64,000 nt of DNA from positions 284,473-348,472 of the forward strand of contig VYZI01000574.1 in the NCBI GenBank assembly GCA_013397695.1, written 5' to 3'. This stretch comes from Centropus unirufus. Its lineage: Eukaryota > Chordata > Aves > Cuculiformes > Centropidae. Below, one piece after another: positions 1-14,600 of this stretch. Under the pieces are notes generated by a model, which made no database searches, was not told the origin of the DNA, and saw only the letters and a list, made by a program, of their open reading frames with translations. The first letter of the stretch is position 1. The number at the start of each line of letters is the position of its first letter. Both the position numbers and the translations under genes were made by a program.

Positions 1-1103
1 CACAAAATATAGACGTTTGTAAATTCTTCATTCCTTTTGTCTGTTTTTATATACCAGGCTTTTTCTTATCTGGCCAGGGAGTAAGATAATGCAGCCTCTG
101 AATTTTTCAGCCAAGGCTTAGTTACATTTCTATCCCTCAGCAAGATGCGACAACTAATTTTCAGCAGCTACAGTTGGAATTATGGAAGTATGTTTATTGC
201 TGTTATCTTTTGTGGCTATTATCACTGCAGAACACAATTATTCATGACGAGCCATGCATGATTCTTCTGTGGTGACAGCCCTCTGGGAACGAGGTGCTTT
301 GCAGTGGCATCTTCAGGCCCCCACACCTCTGCCATGCCACAGGCTGAGTGGGAATGGAGAGGGCAGATTGTCCCTGCCACAGCCGGACAGCCATGAAGAG
401 AGAGATGCTGCTTACCAAAGCTGGCTCCAAGGTGCTTTTTCTCCTTACACAAGGCACCCCAAGGCAGTGCCATCTGCCCTCCTGCACGATACCCCAGCCA
501 TAAGACTGCATGCAGTTGCATTCATTAACCCTACAGCTGCAGCACGACTTCAAAGACCAGCATCGCATCCCGACATTGTGTTGTGCAAAAACCCCTGCAC
601 TGCTCCTGCAGCGTCCACTGAAGCCACATGGTGGGTTCTTTTCTAGCTTTGGTTTCCAGCCATGACATGTGGAGGAAGTTAGCTTACTCCACAACTGGCT
701 AACTGCAATGAGCTTCCCATCCAGAGAGCAGTACACCTTGTATGGGTCAGATCCTGTGGAAAACATGCCCTGCTGTGGAATTTAGCAGTACAAGGTAGAC
801 ACAAACCCGTTTCGGTGGCAGCACAAGGTGACCCCCATAGCCAGTGTTCAGCAGCTCTGCCATGCCACCCCACTTGTACCTACCATACAGAGCTACTGTG
901 TTGCTTGGCTGCAGCCCTGTGCAGCCAAGGAAAAGGGCTGTTTGGGAACACACTCCCGGAAGATGAGGACACACTCCCAGAACGGATGTCAAGAACATCC
1001 TGCTCAGTTGTACGGGTGCCACATCATCTTAAACACAAGCAGCGTAAATGTTTCAAGCACCCAAAACCACAGAGGTGCCTTGGTCATGGCATAAAGTGTC
1101 TTG
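1..1103. other. Intergenic sequence, no gene seen
   Basis: Open frames here on both strands are short, overlap each other and show no protein family that I recognise. No splice-bounded coding segment, RNA gene or clear repeat was found. It runs up to the start of the CR1 copy. Confidence 0.6.
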
Positions 1104-2450
1104 GTCAATGACCCTGCGGACTGGAAGAAGGGAAATATTGTGTCCATTTTAAAAAAGGGTAGAAAAGATGACCCTGGGAACTACCGACCTGTCAGCCTCA
1201 CCTCTGTACCTGAGAAGAGGTCCTGACTGACCAACCCTCTATGTGGCCCTCTATGATGGGGTAACCACATCGGTGGACATGGGAAAACCAATGGATGTCT
1301 CTTGTCTGGACTTCTGTAAAGCCTTTGACATGGTCTCCCACAACATTTCTCTCTAAATTGGAGAGAGATCGATTTGAGGGGTGGGCTGGTCAGTGGATAA
1401 GGAATTGGTTGGATGGACACACTCAGAGAGTAGTGATCAGTGGCTCCATGTCCAGACATGACAAGTGGTGTCCCTTAGGGGTCCATACTGGGACCAGCGC
1501 TGTTTACTATCTTCATCAATGATTCAATATCAACAGCGAGATCAAGTGCACCCTCAGCAAGTTTGGAGATGACACCAAGCTGAGGGGGGCAGTTGTCACA
1601 CCAGAAGGACAGGATGTCATCCGGAGAGACCTGGGCAAGCTGGAGAAGTGGGACAGTGTGAATCTCAAGAGGTTAACAGGGCCAAGTGCAAGGTCCTAGG
1701 CCTGGGTCGAGGTAAGTCACGGTTTCAATATATGATGGGGGGCGATGCGATTGAGAGCAGCCCTGCAGAGAAGGAATTGGGGGCACTCATTGATGAGAAG
1801 CTCGACATGAGCCAGCAGTGTACATTTGCAGACCAGAAGACCAAACGTGTCCTGGGCTGCATCAAAAGAAGCGCGGCCAGCAGCTCCATGGAGGTGATTC
1901 CGACCCTCTACTTCTCTCTTGCAAGAGCCCACCTCAAGTATTGCGTCCAGTCCTTTAATTCTCAACATAAGAAGGAGATGGAACTGTTGGAATAGGTCCA
2001 GAGGAGGCTACAAAGATGATCAGAGGCTTGAAGCACCTCTGCTGTGAGGACAGGCTGAGAGAGGTGGGACTGTTCAGCCCGGAGAGAAGACTCCAGGGAG
2101 ACCTTATAATGGCCTTCCAGTACCTGAAGGGAGCCTACATGAGAGCTGGGGAGGGACCTTTTACAAGGGCATGGGGGGATAGGTTGAGGGGAAATTTCTA
2201 TGAAGTGGAGCAGGGAAGATTTAGATTAGACATTAGGAAGAAATTCTTCACGATGAGGGTGGCGAGACACCGGACCAGCTTGCCCAGGGAAATTGTGGAT
2301 GCTCCCTTGCTGGAAGTGCTCAAGGCCAGGTTGGATGGGGCCTTGACCAACCTGATCCAGTGGCAGGTGGCCCTGCTCATGGCAGGAGGGGCGGGACTGG
2401 GTGTTCTTTAAGGTCCCTTCCAACCCAAACTATTCTATAATTCTATGATA
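1104..2450 (+). mobile_element. CR1 LINE, 5'-truncated and decayed, sense strand
   Basis: The segment reads as the back half of a CR1 non-LTR retrotransposon. Broken frames show reverse-transcriptase C-terminal text of the CR1 kind, for example the parts reading GNYRPVSLT near 1170, KELGALIDEKLDMS near 1775-1812, and VLGCIKRS near 1848. The following part (2016-2411) has the CR1 3' block with RLRGNFYEVEQGRF. It ends in the CR1 tail, TTCCAACCCAAACTATTCTA, followed by an ATTCTATGAT-like repeat at 2431-2450. Several stops and frame shifts, and the missing 5' half, mean it is inactive. The left boundary is approximate. Confidence 0.92.
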
Positions 2451-3400
2451 AAAGAAAGCCCCACTGTGCTCTGCCATCCATCCAGTTTTTGACTGTCACT
2501 GCATAATGGCAGTGCATGAAACACCAGCCATTCCTATCTCTAGTAAACCATAGAAACACATGCTCAGGGAAGCAAATTTCTGGAGCGGGACAAGCAATTG
2601 TCCTGCATTATTGATTTGCTTTCCAGGGCTCCATGTGCTAAAAAAAAATCCCCTCCCATCCAGAAACACGCTTCATTTTTTTTCTTTTCCTCCCTTTAAT
2701 TTTGCAGGGCTCAGCTCTGAAGGAGTCATGAAAGGGAGACGGATGGGAAGGGCTAGGGTAGTACAGAGATGAGGTAATCAGACAGCCCTGCAACACCCCA
2801 GAGAAGACCCTACAGGAGTCCTCTTTTTTTTTTTCTTTTGAGGGTAAATTATGCCTTACCCACCTGGCAGCTGCCAACATAATCCTGAAAGTGTTGTGGT
2901 AACACCTCCTATTCCTCTCTCTCATCACTGCTGCTGGAAAGCACTGAATGGAAGTCATGGGCTCAGCCTTCTCTGGCAAGAAAGGAAGAGACTCCATGGC
3001 TTTTGGTGGGCACCTCACAGCATCCTGATGCTGGAGCCCCTTCAGCCTAGTTTTAACCTGCCGTGTCCTTGGCTCCAGTGGCACCGCTCTCCTGCCACGA
3101 AGTCCCCTTCCTCGGGCTTGCACAGACCTGGGTGTGCAAGAGGACATCCCCAGGGACACAGGATGGGGATGGTCTGCAGCGAGCCAAACCGAGCACTGGG
3201 GTCAACTGCTCCAATCCAAGGCCAGGCTCGTGGCCCTCACATTGCTGCTCCTGTCACTCTTGGCCCAGAGGGGTTACCTGGGGGCAGGAGGGAAAAAAAA
3301 GCCAGAAACAAGACAAGTGAAAATTCGAAATACACCTCAAGGCAGGGGTGAATGCGGGGCTGCGCTAAGCCGCTCCTGATCGGAGCAGAGCTGGGTCCTG
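2451..3400. other. Intergenic sequence upstream of GINS1
   Basis: No gene seen. It holds a T-rich run near 2823-2836. The GC content climbs from about 3100 towards the GINS1 CpG island. Open frames of up to 173 codons overlap on both strands and have no recognisable product. Confidence 0.55.
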
Positions 3401-3590
3401 CCTCTGCCTAGGCCCGGGAAGGCCTCCGCGCCTTCAGCGGCCCCGGCCCAGCCTGCGGGCCCAGGGCGCGCGGGGCCCGGGGCGCAGCCTGGAGCCGGGT
3501 GAGGCCCGCGGGAACGCGGCCCGGCCCCGCCCCGCCCCGCTCGCCCCAGCCCGCTATTGGCTGCCGGGCGCGAGAGTCCCGCGCGGTGCC
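3400..3590 (+). promoter_or_regulatory. GINS1: GINS1 CpG-island promoter
   Basis: The sequence is very rich in G+C and CpG from about 3400 to 4150, covering the first three exons of GINS1. Just upstream of the start codon there are repeated GC boxes (CCCGCCCCGCCCCGC near 3525-3540) and an inverted CCAAT box (ATTGG at 3556-3560). No TATA box is visible. This fits a TATA-less housekeeping or cell-cycle promoter, and CCAAT plus GC boxes are common in replication genes. The transcription start itself cannot be placed from sequence. Confidence 0.7.
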
Positions 3591-6418
<2,828 letters not shown>

Positions 6419-6699
6419 ACATGCAGGACAGGAGGGACAACCCCTTGGTTGGTGGCCTGCCCACAATGGGGACTGAACTCTGATGTCTGCAGGATTTCAG
6501 ACACCTCAGCATTTCTGCAGTAGGCGCCCTGCTCCTTCTCTTAATGGCCTTTGATAACCTGATGCGAAGAATAGGCCTGAGTTTATCTAAAGTACACAAA
6601 GCACATTGTTGTCTCTCAGTCTTGAAGAACTGGTCGTACTGGTAATGTGATGAGCCTGGGAATCCAGCATGGCTGAGGAATCCAGCTCCATGGTTGCAA

Positions 6700-6705
6700 A
6701 ATAAA
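6700..6705 (+). terminator. GINS1: Likely GINS1 polyadenylation signal AATAAA
   Basis: A canonical AATAAA lies 282 bases after the GINS1 stop codon, giving a short 3' UTR. It is the first such hexamer downstream on this strand that I noticed. The cleavage site would be some 10-30 bases further on. Confidence 0.7.
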
Positions 6706-8685
6706 GAACTGCTTCAGCCTTCAATTAGTGTTTCTCGAGTTAACATGTTTGTTAAATGCTACCTGGCACAGCCGACCCAACCCAACCCTGAAAGGTGGTG
6801 CTCAACTGATCATTAGGTGTTTCAGTGGAGCTGCTTCTTCAGCTGTCAGATAAGGTTGTATGAGCTGCTTTCTAGGATTAGACATGAAGCCTTGCCTCCC
6901 ATCAGAGGTGCTGAGTTGAATAAGCACTGTGGTCTGGGTCATGGGCCTACCCGAAGTTTCTCGCAGCGCACTTGGGCTGTGCCTCTGTCCCTCTCTGAAG
7001 TCTCCTTCCCCAGAGCACTTGTCTGGCAGAGCCTAAGAACTATTTGGAGTAGGGATAGCAATGAGTGCAGGGGTTTTAATGGTCCCAGTTAGCACAAAAA
7101 CAGCAAGGCTGAAGAGTTGCTCTCCCTATCTCCTTTTCCTAAAGTTGTTGCTTATTCTTGAGTAGAGGCTGAGAGATGACACTTCACAAACTTGGAAGCT
7201 CTAGATAAGAGCAGAGGTTTCCCTAACCACCATCTGATAGGAGCTGAAAAGCAAATACACAGGAAACAATACAGGAACAGGTGCCTGGGGCATCACTGCA
7301 TTGATCTCCCAGTTAGAGCCAAGGAACCTCCCATGCCTTCTGTGAAGCTTCCCTCCTTGTCACAGCCCAGCTTCCCTGATGGCCCTTGTAATCAGGGCTG
7401 CCCCCAAGGCAAATAGGAGCCTCAGCTCCTCACCAGGGCAGAAAAACCACACCTAGACCAAGGAGGGCTCCTCAGCTTCCAGCCATCGGGCACTGTCCCA
7501 GGGTCAGGGAACCCCTCTGGCCTGGCAGGCTGAGAAATAAAGGCAGTAGCTGAGTTTTGACTCAGCCAATTTAAACTCTTTTGTTCTTGAGCCAACAGCT
7601 TGAACTATTTTTAAGCCCTCTTGTCTGTATTGACTGTCCAGCCTCTGCTTTCCTACCCTGATACTGTCACACTTTAATCCCTCTCATACAGCAGTGCCCA
7701 TAGCCCCCAGAAACCCAGGAGTTGCTCCGCAGCTGATTGATAGCAGCCACAGCCCCCATGTAAACACCCTCTGCTTTGTACAGAGCAAGGCAGGACAGTG
7801 ACAATGCTGCATCCTCCATGCAGAGGGTAATGGCCTGGGCACATCAGTAAATTTGGTATTTGCTGATGTGAATGCTTGGCTTCCTAGCCTTTTAGGCAAC
7901 TTATTTTGGCAAGAGCACTGCTTAGTACCAGACTGTGAAAGCCAACAAGGAAGGCAAGATGACACAGTTCATCTACCACGTATCCTGTTCTCCTTTGAAG
8001 AACTGCAGTGCTGAGCAGGGATCATGATCGCTGTACAGGCCTTGGGGGCTCAAGCTGACAGAAGGATCTTCCCTGAACCCCTCTGTCCTGCTCACCAGAG
8101 AGGCAACAATACAGCAGCAGATTGGTTTGGATCCCAGGCTCAGGCTATAGGAGAGTCGGTCTTCTAGAGCCCAAGATGAACCATAGGGAATAAAAGTTCT
8201 GCAACAGTTTTCAGAGGCTGCTGAAATACAGAGCAGACTGGAGCTGGCATTATTCCAAACATTTTAATGCCACAACACAGCTTTCCAGCTGAGAATGAAC
8301 CAGATGCAGGAACCTGCAAGCCTTCCTGCCCTAGCTTTCAGGGCAGGAAGACAGTGGGGCCCCAAGAGCAACCCTTTGCAGAGAGGGAGCATCAGCTCCA
8401 TCAAATGTGCTGCCACGGTGCAGGCAGCTCCTGTAGGAGGATGCTTGGAGACAGACCAGACTTTACAGCAGCACACTCTGCTACTGAGAAAGGCACCAAA
8501 GCTGGTGATTTTTAGTAGAAGAAAATGGCTATCCATGGGACCAGTCTTCTTAAAGGATTTGTTTCTGTTCTTTACTTTCTACCCAGGAAAGCCCTGGCAA
8601 GTCAAGGGACAACGAGGCTGATTTCCCTAACCAGCCGTACCTCTCTTTCTGTGCCTGACAAACCCCAGCCACAGTAGATGCCACA
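6706..8685. other. Space between GINS1 and NINL 3' ends
   Basis: No further gene is visible. The right part must hold the NINL 3' UTR, because NINL ends at 8686 on the minus strand. A minus-strand ATTAAA at 8263-8268 is a possible but weak polyadenylation signal for NINL. The remaining open frames are short and unrelated to known proteins. Confidence 0.55.
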
Positions 8686-11600
8686 TCACCCACTCAGAGA
8701 TGCTGGTGTGATTTTTCCAATCACCTGCTTCAGGGCTGAGGCTTGCTCCTCCAACATCTGGTTCTTCTCCTCAGTGCTCTTCTGCCTCAGCTCAGCTGCC
8801 TGCAGGGCCACTGCAAATACACTGTTCTCCTCAGAGAGGTCTTTGATCAGCTGTTTGTTCCTGGATAGTTGGGCCTACAGAGGGGAAAGGAAGCTTAAGG
8901 TTCAGCATCCCCATGCACAGGTCCCAGCCAGGCAGGGACACGCAGCATTAATCCTACTTGCACTCAACCTGTGCATCCTTGAGGTGACCCGCCTTGTCTG
9001 CCAGCACGGCTTGGGCAGCCCTCAGGTTGTGGTCCAGCCCCTCTCCCTGCTCCAGAGCTACTTGCAGTAGACACTTCTGTTCCTCCTGCAGCAGGCAACA
9101 AAGCCTAATGACGGGCTTTCCCAGCACTCACCCAGTCCCCAGCAATCCTGGACTATGCATTTTCCTAGGGCACTGCTCACAGACTTTCACACTCCCTGAA
9201 GGAAAGCATAGGGGATCAGCAGAGATGGTGCAGGTTGCAAAGAGCAGTGGGACAAGCATCCAGTACAGCCTTCACTAGGCCAGCATCAACTGGTGTCAAG
9301 TCAAGGCAGAAATTTCCCAGTGATGTTTTCTAAAATAGAAAGCTAGTGGGCTCCCATCCCTCAGCCATGTCCAGAAAAGCCCAGGGAGACAGTCTTCTTG
9401 GATGCAGTTTTTGTGTCTGCTTATTTTAATTCCTTTGGTTATAGTTTGCTCCTTCTTTGCCCAGGTTCATTCAACGGAATCACTGTGTCCTGAAACCAAC
9501 AAACTCCAAACACCCAACACTTGTTGCCCAGTGCCCTAGACAGAAAGCCACCCTGCTCTGTGGTCATTGTCACATAGAGGGCTCAAACTTCCTTTCCCCA
9601 GCCTGTGCCAACAACATGTCTCCCTGGATAACTCTTGCTCCTCTAGGCACAAGGTATCTAGTCTAGAGTATGTGGATTAGAGTGGGGAGGACTCCTGTTT
9701 GAGCACAAGGGAGTGACTGGGCTCATGAGAAATTAAAATTGCAGATGAATTTGAAGACGACATGCATTCCCCTCATGGGCTCTTGATATCTAGCATCTTC
9801 CACCCAGACCCCTGGTGGCTTCAACCACAGCTGCCTTCCCACCTGGCAGTGCTCCCTCCCCAGCATCTTTCACCGATTTCCTGCAGTTTCCTACTTACCT
9901 GGGTCCTGAGCAGCTGCCTGCATGTCTGTTCAGCCTGCCGGTGGATTGCCTGGAGCTGCTTAGCCTTGCACTGTTCTCTCAGGCTGGTTTGCAGCTTCTC
10001 ATACTGTTTCCAGGGCACCGTGTCACTCATCTGAGCCTCTGCCTCGTGCAACTGCAATGCATGCCGAGTCTGGGCATGGCTCAGCTTTGCTTTGGCTTCT
10101 GAGAGCTGTAACACAAAGGCCAATAGCTAGTTAGAGCTTTGTGCCAGGCCCAGGGTCTGCTGCAGATGAGAGATTAGAAAGCACCCTCAGCTCCCACTCA
10201 GCTCCCACACAAGCACAGCCACAGCAGAGCAGCCAGACCATGGGAGTGCTGCTTGCTGGGCAGCCTACAAAGCCAGGAATGGAGAACACCAAGAGCTGCA
10301 GGGGCTAAAAGAGGGACCCCTTGTTGAGAGATGCTTGCCGGGAAGGAGTTTTAGAACCAAGGGTGGCAGAGGTAGAGGGAACTGCTCACGTATATTTGTT
10401 CTTAGATGTAAGGAATCCCAGGCAAACTGGGCTTCTATCCCTGCCTGTGGTGAGTGTCCTCTGCTTCCTGCCACCAGCAAAGGGGAAACCTGGTACTGAG
10501 AAGCAGGTCTGATGCAGCTTTGTTAGATTCAGCTTTTTTGGGTTGGACAGCATGGGCAAGTTGTACTCCAGAAAGCTAGTCCCTGAGCCTGTCCCCAGGG
10601 CAGAAGGCAGGAGAGGGATAACTGGAAGTCTCACATCAGCTGTCATCTATCCTAGTGGTCCTTGTTCCCTGCTCTAAGATCACCTTGTTTCCCTTCCCTC
10701 AGACACGGCCTGCCTGGCCTATCACCCCTGCCCTTGACTGATCCTGCCACCCCTCTAGCTCCTCTGTCAGCCAAGCCATGCAGCTCCTGGCGCTGCTGTG
10801 AGAGTCACTCCCACTCAGCCTCCACCTCCTCTGTCCAGCCACCCCACACAGGACAAGGACAGGGGACACCACAGTGGCATGGGCACAAACCATAAACATA
10901 GTCCTGTCTCAAGCTGCACTTGAACTGGCTTCAGATATGTATTTGAGCAGGAAGGCAAATACTATGTACTGCACAAAGAGGAAGAGGACGGTCTTTTCTT
11001 CCTGGGGAAGGTGTCCAGTGCAGGCCCAAGCAGGGCATCGGAGGGACCATTCAGCAACCTGCCACCAACTTGAATGACACTTCCCTTCTCCTGCGATGCC
11101 CTGAGCTGTTGTTGGAGCAGCTCCATCTCCACCAAACATGCTGCGTGCTGCTGGTGGTCATCCAGCATTGTGGCTGCCTCTGTCCCTCGTAACCACTCCA
11201 CCTCTGCCAGCCTCTGGTTCTGCAGCTGGGCTGTCCCAAGGCCAGCACTGTGGCCAGCCTTGTGTTCAGCAAGTTCACAGTCCAGCTGACACGTCTTGAC
11301 ATTCAGGTGGGAGATCTCCCTCTTGCTCTTCTCGCTCTGGAAAAGGTTGAGAAAAGAAACAATTCATGGACAGAGGCCTGGGGGCTGGGAAAGAGGCAAC
11401 ACAGACTCAACCTGTCCCCACTGGGTTCCCACCCAAGAACAGCCCTGTTGCTGCAGGGCCCTGCAGGCACTCAGGACAAGAGCCCTCATTTCCCAGCCTG
11501 ACCCATGCCCAAGTTCAAGCACAGCATTTCTGGGTAAGAAAACTCACACAGATGATAACACTGAGGGAGGTCACTTGGGAAAGGGGGGTGGGAGGCAACT

Positions 11601-14600
11601 GTTCAGATGTGTAATGGAATTAAGGTTGGTAACAATACAGTACAAATGGAAACGGATCCATGTGCATGTGTGAACATACCAGAGAGCAGAGTAAGGGCTA
11701 AAAAAGCAGACTGCATCGACACTAAGGGGTGCCATTCTGCAGGTGCTGCCTCTAGGACACCATTCCCAGCACAGTGTGAGGATCCAACAGCCTGCAACCT
11801 GCATCCATGTTGCACACAAGAAACCCTGGCCAGGCCTTATGTGCACACATGACCAAGGACTCGTGAGCAGGTGGGTTTGAGACTGGGAGTGAGAAAAACC
11901 CCTGGGAGTGCAAGCAGATAAAGTCAGCCTCATTAAGAGAACTTGTAATGCCTTCCCTTCTGTAAGATCACTGGCTTTTGACACACAAGTTTGCCCTACT
12001 TGACAAGATATAAAATGAAGCAGGTTCTTCAAAGCAAGACTGGGTTTGAACATTTGAAACAAATACTCCCGCTGCAGTTTTTGACCTCCTAAATCCCGCA
12101 GCCAAGAACCTGTCAGTTAGTGTTAATGGCTTCTTACCGATGCTGTTAGCTCTGCTCTTTCAGCCAGGCCCTCCATCACTAGCTCCTCCACCTTCTCTCT
12201 GCCTAAGTCACTCACACATTTCCTGTTAAGGAGAGGTACACGATCAGCTTGAGGCCAGAGAGCACCGAACCACAGCCCCCTAGAAAAGGGCCCTGTTTGG
12301 AGAGTGACACCTGATTTTTGGCCTGCAACAGGAAGCACTGTCAAGCCAAAATGGATATGGTCCTGAACTGATTCTTGAAGGTCTCCCCAGGTGTCTCTGC
12401 CCCGACAGTCCAGGGCAAACAGGGACATACAAAGTCCTGCAACACAGTGGGAGGTGAGCAGACTCTTGGGGCCATATGCACCAGGAACCCGTCTCTCTTT
12501 GGATTTATGGCTCATACCTATCACAAGCTTCCTAAGGTACCAGGCCGCTGGCTGAACGGTTTGGGTAGCAAAGCCCATCCTTTCCTCCAACACACTCAGC
12601 CCCAAAGCCTTCCCCAAACCTGGCCACAGGCCCTGTGCTGGGGCCTGCCCCAGCCTTTCGCTGGCCAAGCCAGCACTGGCTGGTTTTGTGTGAAGGGTGT
12701 CAGAGCGCTGGCTTGCTCAGAAATGAGGGAACAGAAGGCAGGCTGAGCCAGTTGGAATCTGGTAAATACACCTGCATGGATGTTCCTTTTACAAGCATTA
12801 GCTAGCCACTCATTTGCCAGCCTCCCCCAGCTGGTTCCTCTCATTCGGGTTCGCTGCCCTCCTCCTTTGCTTGCCTCAGCGCTTGCTGGAGTCTCCCAAG
12901 CTGACTTTTCAATGAGCTGTTCTCTTCCAGCAGCTGGCGCAGCTCTCCCCTGCGGGGAGAAAGAGCAGAGTGAGAAAACCCTGCAAAAGCCCAGTTTGCT
13001 CTTGGCATCCAACACTGCCCCCCCATTCTATTCCCATTTGGCTTGCAAGGACAGCAGGAACTAAAGAAATCTGAAAAACAATCACTCAGTAATTCATGCA
13101 AAACGTGGGGGACAATCAAAAGACACTGGTAAGGGGCAGTCTTCAAGGGAAGGGAAATGAAGGAGAATAAGGACAAACAGCAGCCAATCCTGAATTTATG
13201 AGGCTTTCAGCTGGCTGAAATGATTTTGCAACCCTGCCAAATAGGGGAAACAAAGTGATTTGGCTCATCAAGACACACCTAGACCTCATTAAAAGATAAC
13301 TGGGTGGTGAGACTAACCCCTCAACTGCTACAGAGCCATGTCTAGGGAAGTCCACTTGCTTGCAAGGTCTGTGTGATTTTACAATGCTGGACACAACAGC
13401 TATGACCCCAAATCCAAGGCGGCCTCGCTGTCCCATTATCCTTCCACTCCTCCTGTCTCCCATGAGGCCATGTGTACTGGCACTTGTGGGAAGGAAGCTC
13501 AACCCTGTGTGAAATAGTCATATCCAATAGCTACTGCCAAACTCTACCTCCACACAGGACCCAAATTCCTCGGGACAGAGCACAGGCAGATGGACTGTCC
13601 TCCCTGACAGGGAGGGCAGCACTGCAGTTTGTGGAACTGCACTTAGGACACAGAGGAGTTGAGTGAGGAAGTTCCTCCTCTCTTCTCCAAGCATCAAGAG
13701 GACTAATGCATGGGCTGTGTGGCAGTTGCTCCCTCTGCTTAGTAGGATGGTCCTCACAGCAGCTGTTTCTGAGTCAGTTTTACAAGATTCACATGCTGTG
13801 CTTCCTGTGGCATCTCCAACACCCAGACAGCTGTACAAGGCAGAGGAGAAAAGTGCACAGAGCCACAGCCACCTAAGCGTGGCCCAGCCCTCTGACCCCA
13901 CTCCCAAAGTCAATAAGAGACATGGGGCAGGCAGCAAGACATACACAGCTGCTGGTAAAGAGTGTCTTGGACCACCATGATGTTAGCAGCCTTGGATTTC
14001 ACAAGGCATCTGACTTTGTTTTGCAGCAGCACCATTTGTGTTCTGCAATCTGCCTTTGCACTCTAACCTGCCACTCCCTTGACCTCTAGGTTCATTTTCC
14101 AGCCAGTGCACAACATCTTTGGACTGCATCAGGTCCAGTTTCACCCTGTTCCTTTCCCTCTACAGCACCAATTTGACAGCCTGAATGTCATGTTTCTTCC
14201 TATGCTGCTGTGCCAGCCTCATAGGGATTTTGTTATCTCTTCTCGCCCTCCAGATCTCTGCCTCCTTCCCAAGTACATCCCCTTGTCTAGCAAATTTCAT
14301 TGCTCCGTGACAAATGCTTTCAGCTTTGGCTCCCGCTTGTATTCTGTATTGATCTAGCCATTTCCTGCACTGTCTGCATTGCTCCATCCATCACACTATT
14401 TCCCATTTCCTCTCTGTTTCTTTGGTGCTGAGGTTCCAACAGGAGCTTTTGGTCTACATCTGAGTCTCGGGGACCTGCTCCTTTACTCCCACAGGGCAGC
14501 TCTCTATACAACATGTCCCTTCCAACACCAGAGCCCTCAGCACCATGATCTCTGCCTTATTCCCATTTCATCCTAGTGCTTTTTGTCTTTTTCTTCTCAA

